Positions 1-5,074 of a stretch of 5,074 nucleotides of DNA are shown in pieces. This DNA comes from Gemmatimonadales bacterium (GTDB taxonomy: Bacteria; Gemmatimonadota; Gemmatimonadetes; Gemmatimonadales; GWC2-71-9). The translations under genes were made by a program, and so were the position numbers. The DNA lies in the NCBI GenBank assembly GCA_013813675.1, contig JACCRH010000353.1, positions 1 to 5,074 of the forward strand, written 5' to 3'. Below the pieces are notes generated by a model. That model was not told where the DNA came from. It saw only the letters and a program-made list of their open reading frames with translations, and searched no databases. Every line of letters starts with the position of its first letter. Position 1 is the first letter of the stretch.

Positions 1-164
1 AAGACCAGATCTTCTACCTGAAGCAGCGGGGCCTCAACACCGAGAACGCGATCTCGATGATCGTGAACGGCTTCTGCAAGGAAGTGTTCCAGGAGCTGCC
101 GATGGAGTTCGCGGTGGAAGCGCAGAAATTGCTCGGCATTAGTCTGGAGGGGAGCGTAGGCTAG
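1..164 (+). CDS. sufB: SufB, Fe-S cluster scaffold subunit (3' end only)
   Basis: This is the C-terminal 53 codons of SufB; the first complete codon is at position 3 and the stop is TAG at 162-164. SufB is the main scaffold subunit of the cytoplasmic SufBC2D complex, on which Fe-S clusters are assembled before transfer to apo-proteins. The visible stretch begins DQIFYLKQRGL, continues with AISMIVNGF and ELPMEFAVEAQKLL, and ends LEGSVG, which is the characteristic SufB C-terminus (compare the family's FYLxQRGL, ELPMEYA and LEGSVG patterns). The active-site regions lie upstream of the window and cannot be judged. sufC follows after 53 bases on the same strand, so the two are almost certainly co-transcribed. 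SufD is the only close paralogue, but the C-terminal pattern and the presence of a separate sufD downstream settle the identity. Confidence 0.95.
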   Translation, partial: DQIFYLKQRGLNTENAISMIVNGFCKEVFQELPMEFAVEAQKLLGISLEGSVG

Positions 165-205
165 AAGGTCGTTGGGAAAGAAAGTGTCACAACGAGCACA
201 CGGAC

Positions 206-212
206 AGAGGAG
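206..212 (+). promoter_or_regulatory. Ribosome binding site of sufC
   Basis: AGAGGAG lies five bases before a GTG codon at 218. It is the strongest Shine-Dalgarno match in the suf cluster and decides the GTG start of sufC, where no nearby in-frame ATG gives a full-length protein. The sufB-sufC junction is the only intergenic gap of any size inside the suf genes, so sufC has its own strong initiation signal, unlike the overlapping genes after it. Confidence 0.8.
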
Positions 213-217
213 TAGAC

Positions 218-988
218 GTGCTGGAAATCAGAGACCTGCGCGCCACGGCCGGCGACAAGGAAATCCTGCGGGGCATCAACCTCACCGTGAACCCCGGCGA
301 GGTGCATGCCGTCATGGGCCCCAACGGCTCCGGCAAGAGCACACTGGCCCAGGTGCTGGCCGGGCACCCGGCGTACCGGGTCACCAACGGCTCGGTGAGC
401 TATGACGGCAAGGATCTACTCGACATGGAGCCCGAAGAACGGGCCCAGGCGGGCGTCTTCCTCGCCTTCCAGTATCCGGTCGAGATTCCGGGCGTCTCCA
501 ACGCCTACTTTCTCCGCGCCGCCTACAACGAGATCCGGAAGGCCAAGGGGTTGGAAGAGATCGACTCGATGGACTTCATCGATCTGCTGGAAGAAAAGCT
601 CAGGGTGGTGGAGTGGGGGCCCGAGATCATGAGCCGGGCGGTCAACTCCGGGTTCTCCGGCGGCGAGAAGAAGCGCAACGAGATTCTCCAGCTCGCGGTG
701 CTCGAGCCGAGGCTCGCCGTCCTCGACGAGACCGATTCCGGTCTCGACATCGACGCGCTTCGGATCGTGGCGGCGGGGGTCAACAAGCTCCGAAGCCCTG
801 ACCGGTCGTTCGTGGTGGTCACCCACTATCAGCGGCTATTGAACTACATCATCCCCGACTTCGTGCACGTTCTGTCCAACGGCCGCATCGCCATGTCGGG
901 CGGGAAGGACCTCGCGCTCGAGCTGGAGGCCAAGGGCTACGAGTGGGTGGAGGCCGCCGCCGCCGCTCCGGCTGGAGCGGGCGCGTGA
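218..988 (+). CDS. sufC: SufC, ABC-type ATPase of the SUF Fe-S assembly complex
   Basis: SufC is the cytoplasmic ATPase that binds SufB and SufD; ATP-driven dimerisation opens the scaffold for cluster assembly. The 256-residue protein (E. coli SufC is 248) carries every ABC element: Walker A GPNGSGKST at residues 34-42 with Lys40, the Q-loop glutamine in FLAFQYPVEIPG (Gln85), the SufC-type signature SGFSGGEKKRNE (about 144-155), Walker B plus catalytic glutamate in LAVLDETDSGLD (Glu171), and the H-loop histidine in VTHYQRLL (His203). Lys40, Glu171 and His203 fall at the same numbers as in E. coli SufC, as I recall them, which supports the GTG start. QYPVEIPG and SGGEKKRNEI separate SufC from transport ATPases, and there are no membrane segments. 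The C-terminus ends in an Ala/Gly/Pro tail, probably disordered. The last four bases overlap the sufD start. Confidence 0.97.
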   Translation: MLEIRDLRATAGDKEILRGINLTVNPGEVHAVMGPNGSGKSTLAQVLAGHPAYRVTNGSVSYDGKDLLDMEPEERAQAGVFLAFQYPVEIPGVSNAYFLRAAYNEIRKAKGLEEIDSMDFIDLLEEKLRVVEWGPEIMSRAVNSGFSGGEKKRNEILQLAVLEPRLAVLDETDSGLDIDALRIVAAGVNKLRSPDRSFVVVTHYQRLLNYIIPDFVHVLSNGRIAMSGGKDLALELEAKGYEWVEAAAAAPAGAGA

Positions 989-2319
989 GCGAGGCCGTTC
1001 TGCAGGATCTCGACATCCGGGCCGGCGCGGCGATCGCTGACGGGCCCGAGTGGCTGGAGCCGGTACGCCGGGCAGCGGCCGATCGCTTCGCGGTGATCGG
1101 ATTCCCCGCCGCCCGGGACGAGGAGTGGCGTTTCACTCCGATCGCGCCGATCACCCGGGGCATCTGGCGCCCCTCGCCGGGCGTGGCGGCCAGGGTCCCG
1201 GCTGACCGGTTGGCGCCGTTCATCTTCGGCCAGGCCGAGTGGAGCACGCTGGTCTTCGTGAACGGCGCGTACAGCGAGGCCTTGTCGCGAGTCATGGACC
1301 TGCCGCGCGGCGTCCTGGTCGGAAGCCTCGCGGAAGCGCTTCGGGGTGACGGCGCGGTGCTCCGGGCGCACCTGACGCGCCACGCGCCGATGGAGGGGAG
1401 CTCCTTCACCGCGCTCAACACCGCCGGATTCCGTGATGGCGGCCTGGTGCACGTCCCCGCCGGACTCGACCTCGATCGGCCGGTGCACTTCGTCTACTTG
1501 ACGACGGCGGACGCGGAAGGCACCGCGATTCACCCCCGCAATCTGATCGTGGTCGAGCGGGGCGCCCACGCCTCGGTGATCGAGAGCTACGTCACGCTGG
1601 TTCCGGATGCGGTCTACTGGACCAATCCGGTGACCGAGGTGGCCGCGGCTGCCGGCTCGTGGCTGGAGCACACCCGCATCCAGCGCGAGAGCGAGCGCGC
1701 GCACCACGTCGCCCTGACTCAGGTCGACCAGCAGCGCGACAGCCACTACCGGTCGTTCTCGATGGCCATGGGCGGCGCGCTCGCCCGGCACAATCTGCAC
1801 GTCCGGCTCAACGACGAGAACATCGAGACCCTGATGTACGGTCTCTACCTCACCCGGGGCGAGCAGGTGGTGGACAACCATACGGCCATCTTCCACGACC
1901 AGCCCAACTGCCGGAGCTGGGAGGTCTACAAGGGTGTGCTCGACGACCGGTCGCGTGCCGTGTTCAACGGCAAGGTGTTCGTGCGGCCCGAAGCACAGAA
2001 GACCGACGCCAAGCAGACCAACCGGAACCTGCTGCTCAGCGACTGGGCCAAGGTGAACACCAAGCCCCAGCTCGAGATCTTCGCCGACGACGTGAAGTGT
2101 ACTCATGGCGCCACCGTGGGCCGGCTGGACGATGTCGCCCTCTTCTACGCCCGGAGCCGGGGTGTGCCCAAGGAAGCGGCCGAGCGGCTCCTGACCTACG
2201 CCTTCGCGGCGGAGGTGATCGAGGAGGTCGCCCTCGAGCCGGTGCGGAACGAGCTGGACCGCCTGGTGCTGAGTCGGCTGGAAGCGCAGCGGGGCGGCGG
2301 AGCAGCAGGGCAGGGCTGA
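985..2319 (+). CDS. sufD: SufD, Fe-S cluster assembly scaffold partner
   Basis: SufD is a SufB paralogue and pairs with it in SufBC2D, where it is needed for cluster formation and iron acquisition. I start it at the GTG at 985, which overlaps the sufC stop in GTGA and has GGAG at 974-977 upstream, giving 444 residues; E. coli SufD is 423. An in-frame start at 943 would add 14 Arg/Gly-rich residues lying inside sufC and is unlikely. Visible family features are DEEWRFTPI near the N-terminus (about residues 45-53), the beta-helix core with LVHVPAGLDLDRPVHFVYLT and NLIVVERGAHASVIESY, and a strongly conserved C-terminal half with QTNRNLLLS, DDVKCTHGATVG and AAERLLTYAFAAEVIE. Cys372 and His374 in KCTH correspond to the Cys/His pair implicated at the SufB-SufD interface in E. 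coli (Cys358, His360, from memory). The extreme C-terminus is a Gly/Ala tail. Confidence 0.95.
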   Translation: MSEAVLQDLDIRAGAAIADGPEWLEPVRRAAADRFAVIGFPAARDEEWRFTPIAPITRGIWRPSPGVAARVPADRLAPFIFGQAEWSTLVFVNGAYSEALSRVMDLPRGVLVGSLAEALRGDGAVLRAHLTRHAPMEGSSFTALNTAGFRDGGLVHVPAGLDLDRPVHFVYLTTADAEGTAIHPRNLIVVERGAHASVIESYVTLVPDAVYWTNPVTEVAAAAGSWLEHTRIQRESERAHHVALTQVDQQRDSHYRSFSMAMGGALARHNLHVRLNDENIETLMYGLYLTRGEQVVDNHTAIFHDQPNCRSWEVYKGVLDDRSRAVFNGKVFVRPEAQKTDAKQTNRNLLLSDWAKVNTKPQLEIFADDVKCTHGATVGRLDDVALFYARSRGVPKEAAERLLTYAFAAEVIEEVALEPVRNELDRLVLSRLEAQRGGGAAGQG

Positions 2320-2325
2320 GGGCGC

Positions 2326-3600
2326 ATGGTCGTATCAGGCGTCGCCGCCACCGCCCCGCCGATCCCTCCGCCGTTCACTTCGTTGGACGTCGAACGGATT
2401 CGGGCCGACTTCCCCATTCTCTCCGAGACCGTCCGGGGCGGACGCCGGCTGGTCTACCTCGACAACGCCGCCACCAGCCAGAAGCCCAGGCAGGTGATCG
2501 AAGCGATCTCGCGCTTTTACAGCGGCGAGAACGCCAACATCCACCGCGGCCTTCACTACCTGAGCGAGCGCGCCACCGCGGCCTATGACGCCGCCCGCGA
2601 GAAGGTGGCGCGCTTCCTCGGCGCCGGCGCTCCGTCGGAGATCGTCTTCACCCGCGGGACCACGGAGGCGATCAATCTGGTGGCCCAGAGCTGGGGGCGG
2701 AGCAGCCTCCGGCCGGGCGACGAGGTACTGGCCACCGGGATGGAGCACCACGCCAACCTGGTGCCCTGGCAGGTGGTGTGCGAGCAGACCGGGGCCACTT
2801 TCCGCGCGGTCCCCATCACCGATCGCGGAGAGCTCGACCTCGAGGCGTTCGACCGGCTCCTGTCCGACCGTACCCGATTGTTCGCGGTGGGCCACGTCTC
2901 CAATGCCCTTGGCACCGTCAATCCGGTGCGGGACCTGGCGGCGCGCGCCCGAGCGCGAGGCGCGCTGGTGCTGGTGGACGGCGCGCAATCGGCGCCGCAC
3001 ATGGCGGTCGACGTCTCCGAGCTGGGCTGCGACTTCTTCGCCTGCTCCGGACACAAGCTGTTCGGGCCCACCGGCATCGGGGTGCTCTACGGGCGGCAGT
3101 CGATCCTCGATGCAATGCCGCCGTGGCAGACCGGTGGGGACATGATCGAGCGGGTCACGCTCGAGCGCTCCACCTGGGCCGCACCACCGGCGCGATTCGA
3201 GGCGGGCACTCCTCCCATCGCCGAAGTGATGGGTCTAGGGGCGGCGATCGACTATGTGGAGTCGGTGGGGCTGGACGCGATCGGTCAGTGGGAAAGCGAC
3301 CTGCTCTCCCGGGCCACCGAGCTGGTCGGCGCGCTGCCGGGCGTACGGCTGGTCGGCACCGCCCGGGCAAAGGCGGCGATGCTCTCGTTCGTGCTCGACG
3401 GGGTGCATCCCCACGACGTGGGAACGGTACTGGACGACGAGGGCATCGCGGTTCGGGCGGGACACCACTGTGCCCAGCCGGTGATGCAGCGGTTCGGCCT
3501 CCCCGCCACGGTCCGGGCGTCGTTCGCCTTTTACAATACGCCCGACGAGATCGAGGCACTGGTGCGCGGAGTCGAGCGGGCCCGGAAGGTGTTTGGCTGA
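2326..3600 (+). CDS. sufS: SufS, PLP-dependent cysteine desulfurase (class II)
   Basis: SufS converts L-cysteine to L-alanine and keeps the sulfur as a persulfide on its active-site cysteine for Fe-S cluster assembly. The protein has 424 residues against 406 in E. coli, and the difference is an N-terminal Ala/Pro-rich extension of about 18 residues before LDVERIRADFPIL. With that offset the key residues line up exactly: His141 (MEHHAN), Asp218 and Gln221 (VDGAQSAPH), PLP lysine Lys244 (SGHKLFGPTG), catalytic Cys382 (RAGHHCAQP) and Arg397 (VRAS). RAGHHC and the short active-site loop mark the SufS/CsdA class rather than IscS/NifS. HPHDVG at 361-366 puts a histidine 19 residues before the catalytic cysteine, as in B. 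subtilis SufS, where I recall it exchanges a zinc ligand with SufU. The ATG lies six bases after the sufD stop, with GAGGG at 2318-2322 rather close; a later start is possible. Confidence 0.97.
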   Translation: MVVSGVAATAPPIPPPFTSLDVERIRADFPILSETVRGGRRLVYLDNAATSQKPRQVIEAISRFYSGENANIHRGLHYLSERATAAYDAAREKVARFLGAGAPSEIVFTRGTTEAINLVAQSWGRSSLRPGDEVLATGMEHHANLVPWQVVCEQTGATFRAVPITDRGELDLEAFDRLLSDRTRLFAVGHVSNALGTVNPVRDLAARARARGALVLVDGAQSAPHMAVDVSELGCDFFACSGHKLFGPTGIGVLYGRQSILDAMPPWQTGGDMIERVTLERSTWAAPPARFEAGTPPIAEVMGLGAAIDYVESVGLDAIGQWESDLLSRATELVGALPGVRLVGTARAKAAMLSFVLDGVHPHDVGTVLDDEGIAVRAGHHCAQPVMQRFGLPATVRASFAFYNTPDEIEALVRGVERARKVFG

Positions 3601-4058
3601 TGTCGAGCCTCACCGAGCTCTACCAGAACGTCATCCTGGAGCACAACCGCTCTCCCCGGAACTATCGGGTGATGGACGACGCCGACCGCCAGGCCGAGGG
3701 CAACAATCCGCTCTGCGGGGATCAGCTCACCGTCTGGCTCAAGCTGGAAGGCGACGTGATCAGCGACGTGGCATTTCAGGGGCTGGGCTGCGCGATTTCC
3801 CGGGCTTCGGCGTCGCTGATGACCGCCGCGGTGAAGGGCAAGTCGCGGCGGGAGGCGGAGGAGCTGTTCGAGCGGTTCCGCGGCCTGGTCACCGGCGGGC
3901 CGTCGCCGGCCGACTCGGAAACTTTGGGCAAGCTCGCCGTGTTCTCAGGCGTATCGCAGTATCCGACCCGGGTGAAATGCGCCAGCCTGCCATGGCATAC
4001 GATGAAGGCGGCGCTGGACGGGGCGGAACGGCGGAAGGGCGGAACGGCGGAAGTTTAG
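3600..4058 (+). CDS. sufU: SufU, zinc-dependent sulfurtransferase for SufS
   Basis: SufU accepts the persulfide from SufS and passes sulfur to the SufBCD scaffold, doing the job that SufE does in E. coli. The 152-residue protein begins MSSLTELYQNVILEHNRSPRN, a typical SufU/IscU-like N-terminus. The zinc and sulfur ligands are all present: Cys39 and Asp41 in NPLCGD, Cys64 in GLGCAIS and Cys127 in RVKCASLPW. The insertion between the second and third cysteines (about residues 85-115, with FRGLVTG) distinguishes SufU from the scaffold IscU, as does the lack of the IscU LPPVK motif. The ATG overlaps the sufS stop by one base (TGATG), with GGAAGG at 3584-3589, so translation is probably coupled to SufS. 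The last dozen codons (GAERRKGGTAEV) are largely written by an 8-base repeat forming one arm of a hairpin and look like an added tail. The pairing with SufS supports the sulfur-transfer role. Confidence 0.95.
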   Translation: MSSLTELYQNVILEHNRSPRNYRVMDDADRQAEGNNPLCGDQLTVWLKLEGDVISDVAFQGLGCAISRASASLMTAAVKGKSRREAEELFERFRGLVTGGPSPADSETLGKLAVFSGVSQYPTRVKCASLPWHTMKAALDGAERRKGGTAEV

Positions 4059-4103
4059 ACGACTGGCTTTCTTCCGCCGTCCCGACGTTCCGGCGTTCCG
4101 CCC
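4021..4103. repeat. Long imperfect hairpin of 8-base units over the sufU stop codon
   Basis: The left arm holds four head-to-tail units, GGCGGAAC, GGCGGAAG, GGCGGAAC and GGCGGAAG, at 4022-4053. The right arm at 4071-4102 holds four units in reverse complement: CTTCCGCC, GTCCCGAC, GTTCCGGC and GTTCCGCC. Pairing 4021-4053 with 4071-4103 gives 29 matches in 33 positions, with mismatches at 4043/4081, 4039/4085, 4037/4087 and 4031/4093, around a 17-base loop (4054-4070) that contains the sufU stop TAG. The RNA hairpin would be very stable. No T tract follows (the next bases are AAAAGATC), so it is not a textbook intrinsic terminator. It could still end or slow transcription, protect the suf mRNA 3' end, or be a dispersed REP-like element inserted at the gene end. 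The structure is directly visible; the role is inference. Confidence 0.8.
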
Positions 4104-4146
4104 AAAAGATCAATCACTTCACACGGTTATTTGAGAACCCTACTGC

Positions 4147-4152
4147 TGAGGA
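4147..4152 (+). promoter_or_regulatory. Ribosome binding site of the bacilliredoxin gene
   Basis: TGAGGA lies seven bases before the ATG at 4160 and fixes that start. The same open frame extends far upstream through the sufU region, but only this ATG has a good site and gives the family's normal length. Because it lies 101 bases after the sufU stop, beyond the hairpin, this gene initiates independently of sufU translation. Confidence 0.7.
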
Positions 4153-4159
4153 TCCGCTG

Positions 4160-4588
4160 ATGCCGTACAATTCCGCCCTCGTCGCTCCCATGCGCGAAGA
4201 AATGGTCCGCCTCGGAGCCAAGGAGCTCACCACTGTCGCCGAGGTGGACGCCACGTTGGGCGATCAGAAGGGCTCCATGCTGGTGTTCGTGAACTCAGTC
4301 TGTGGCTGCGCCGCCGGCAACGCCCGGCCCGCGTTGCGGCTGGCGCTGGAGCACGCGGTGCTGCCGCAGCAGGTGGTGACCGTGTTTGCGGGCCAGGATC
4401 TCGACGCGACCGCTCGCGCCCGCCAGTTCTTCGCCGACTATCAGCCCAGCAGCCCCTCCTTCGCGTTGCTCCGCGACGGCGAGGTGGTGCATTTCGTCCA
4501 TCGGCATCAGATCGAAGGCCGCAGCCCCCAGGTCATCGCCGGTGATCTGGTGCAGGCGTTCGACAAGCACTTCGGGGCGGCGGTCTGA
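4160..4588 (+). CDS. BrxA/BrxB-family bacilliredoxin (formerly DUF1094/UPF0403)
   Basis: The product is a 142-residue cytoplasmic thioredoxin-fold protein of the BrxA/BrxB (YphP/YqiW) family. In Bacillus subtilis these proteins remove bacillithiol from mixed disulfides on oxidised proteins. The hallmark CGC motif is intact in FVNSVCGCAAGNARP, with Cys48 and Cys50. Other family features are the start MPYNSALVAPMREEMVRLG, the FAGQDLDATARARQFF segment, PSSPSFALLRDGEVVHFVHRHQIEGR and the C-terminal AFDKHFG. Length matches the family (about 145 residues). The ATG is supported by TGAGGA at 4147-4152. The gene follows sufU after 101 bases and so may share the suf transcript if the hairpin between them is not a complete terminator. 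A link to redox protection of thiols or Fe-S precursors would make sense but is inferred. Whether this organism makes bacillithiol cannot be told from the window. Family assignment is firm; which paralogue (BrxA or BrxB) is not. Confidence 0.93.
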   Translation: MPYNSALVAPMREEMVRLGAKELTTVAEVDATLGDQKGSMLVFVNSVCGCAAGNARPALRLALEHAVLPQQVVTVFAGQDLDATARARQFFADYQPSSPSFALLRDGEVVHFVHRHQIEGRSPQVIAGDLVQAFDKHFGAAV

Positions 4589-4635
4589 GCGGGCACGTCT
4601 TTCACCCGGGGCACCACGAGCTGCACGGCATCACC

Positions 4636-4866
4636 GTGGTGGTCGAGACCGGGGGTACGCTGACCTATATCGGCCGGTTCGATACCGAGGACGAGCGGGG
4701 CGTGCACCTGCTCGACGTAGGTGTCCATGATGCCGGCGCCGGCGGGTCGAGGGAGGACTACGTCCGGCGGAGCGCCAACTTCGGCGTGCGGGCCGAGCGG
4801 CCACATCTGGTGGTGCCACGCGGCGAGGTCGTGCGGATCACCAAGCTGGGAGAAACGGCGCAGTAG
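4636..4866 (+). CDS. Small uncharacterised protein, possibly a beta-barrel (Sm/SH3-like) fold
   Basis: I do not recognise a named family. From the first standard start, GTG at 4636, the product has 76 residues; the stop is TAG at 4864-4866. The frame is open back to a stop at 4543-4545 and reads as protein-like upstream of 4636 (HVFHPGHHELHGIT), and 4636 has no convincing Shine-Dalgarno site. A CTG at 4585, overlapping the bacilliredoxin stop as CTGA, would give 93 residues and may be the true start. Beta-strand-like segments (TVVVET, LTYIGRFD, GVHLLDVGVHD, HLVVPRGEVVRITKLG) with a charged middle stretch (SREDYVRRSANFG) resemble the strand order of small Sm-like or SH3-like barrels, including a VPRGEVVRI ending. 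That is pattern inference only. There is no signal peptide, membrane segment or cysteine. The tight junction with the bacilliredoxin gene suggests co-expression. Codon use matches the neighbours, so I consider it a real gene. Confidence 0.6.
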   Translation: MVVETGGTLTYIGRFDTEDERGVHLLDVGVHDAGAGGSREDYVRRSANFGVRAERPHLVVPRGEVVRITKLGETAQ

Positions 4867-4889
4867 CCTCGTCCTCCCCTCACTCCCTC

Positions 4890-4895
4890 TAGATT
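4890..4895 (+). promoter_or_regulatory. Candidate -10 element for a leaderless mnmG transcript
   Basis: TAGATT fits the TAnnnT form of an extended set of bacterial -10 elements and ends six bases before the mnmG ATG at 4902. That spacing would place transcription initiation at or next to the ATG. The 35-base gap (4867-4901) is otherwise pyrimidine-rich and holds no Shine-Dalgarno sequence, which fits a leaderless start. There is no good -35 box at 16-18 bases upstream, and a six-base match can occur by chance, so this is tentative. Confidence 0.35.
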
Positions 4896-4901
4896 TGTCG
4901 G

Positions 4902-5074
4902 ATGCGGGAACGCTACGACGTCATCGTGATCGGTGGGGGGCACGCCGGCACCGAGGCGGCCGCGCTGGCCGCGCGCTCGGGAGCGCGCACGCTTCTGCTG
5001 ACCCAAAACCTCGAAACCATCGGCCAGATGTCGTGCAATCCGGCGATTGGAGGGATCGCCAAGGGCACCGTGGT
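4902..5074 (+). CDS. mnmG: MnmG (GidA), tRNA uridine-34 modification enzyme (5' end only)
   Basis: The first 57 codons of MnmG are present and the gene runs off the window end. MnmG is the FAD-binding subunit that, with the GTPase MnmE, installs carboxymethylaminomethyl (or aminomethyl) groups at position 5 of wobble uridine 34 in certain tRNAs, using methylenetetrahydrofolate. The N-terminus shows the Rossmann FAD site YDVIVIGGGHAGTEAA (residues 5-20, GxGxxG-type glycines 11, 13 and 16) and the MnmG-specific block MSCNPAIGGIAKG at 43-55. That block separates it from other flavoproteins; the folate enzyme TrmFO is related but lacks it. The ATG at 4902 puts the FAD motif at the usual distance from the N-terminus. 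No Shine-Dalgarno site precedes it; TAGATT at 4890-4895 may give a leaderless mRNA. The downstream partner genes are not in the window. Confidence 0.95.
   Translation, partial: MRERYDVIVIGGGHAGTEAAALAARSGARTLLLTQNLETIGQMSCNPAIGGIAKGTV

Noticed and set aside
943..984. Longer SufD beginning at ATG-type codon position 943.
   Set aside because: It would add an Arg/Gly-rich segment coded out of frame within sufC; GTG at 985 with the 4-base overlap and GGAG upstream fits the family length.
946..985. GCC trinucleotide run encoding the alanine-rich SufC tail as a contingency (phase-variable) repeat.
   Set aside because: Only about four perfect GCC copies in a row; triplet changes would not shift the frame, and such Ala tails are ordinary in GC-rich genomes.
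937..2106. Long open frame on the minus strand opposite sufD (389 codons).
   Set aside because: It is antisense to a clearly conserved SufD; long spurious open frames are common opposite GC-rich genes, and its translation shows no recognisable domain.
2778..3599. An open frame in a second + frame within sufS that runs in frame into sufU, suggesting a longer SufU.
   Set aside because: The upstream part is Arg/Gly-rich shadow sequence; SufU homology begins exactly at the ATG at 3600.
4021..4110. Rho-independent terminator after sufU.
   Set aside because: The stem is strong but no T tract follows on either strand, so I list it as a repeat/hairpin and not a terminator.
4118..4146. Promoter for the bacilliredoxin gene (TTCACA at 4118-4123, TACTGC at 4141-4146) in the relatively AT-rich spacer.
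   Set aside because: The -35 half is passable but TACTGC is a poor -10 match, and TATTTG at 4128-4133 has no -35 partner. The base composition makes a promoter plausible here, but no pair is good enough to annotate.

Overview
The window comes from a GC-rich bacterium, roughly two-thirds G+C by eye, with strong G/C preference at third codon positions and GTG starts on two genes. All recognisable genes lie on the + strand. It holds most of a SUF iron-sulfur cluster assembly operon, then a bacilliredoxin-family protein, a small uncharacterised protein and the start of mnmG. SufU as sulfur acceptor, a CGC-type bacilliredoxin and tightly packed reading frames would fit Gemmatimonadota or a similar deep-branching phylum. 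That placement is an impression from gene content, not something the sequence proves.

Layout: 1-164 is the 3' end of sufB. After a 53-base gap with a strong ribosome binding site come sufC (218-988), sufD (985-2319, 4-base overlap), sufS (2326-3600, 6-base gap) and sufU (3600-4058, 1-base overlap). SufB, SufC and SufD form the scaffold/ATPase complex on which Fe-S clusters are built. SufS removes sulfur from cysteine and hands the persulfide to the zinc protein SufU. All catalytic and ligand residues I could check are present, so this looks like a functional housekeeping pathway. No sufE, sufA or iscR-type regulator is visible; anything upstream of sufB lies outside the window.

The end of sufU runs into a long imperfect hairpin made of 8-base units (4021-4103), whose loop contains the sufU stop codon. 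It is the most unusual structure here. The following spacer is relatively AT-rich and leads to a BrxA/BrxB-family protein (4160-4588) with an intact CGC motif. A small, probably beta-barrel-like protein of unknown function follows (at least 4636-4866, perhaps starting at a CTG at 4585). A 35-base gap with a TAnnnT element sits just before the mnmG start (4902, truncated by the window end).

The region is mostly ordinary core-gene territory. I see no CRISPR array, transposon, tRNA, rRNA or clearly new system. The items worth a second look are the hairpin repeat, the small unknown protein and its start, and the possibly leaderless mnmG start.
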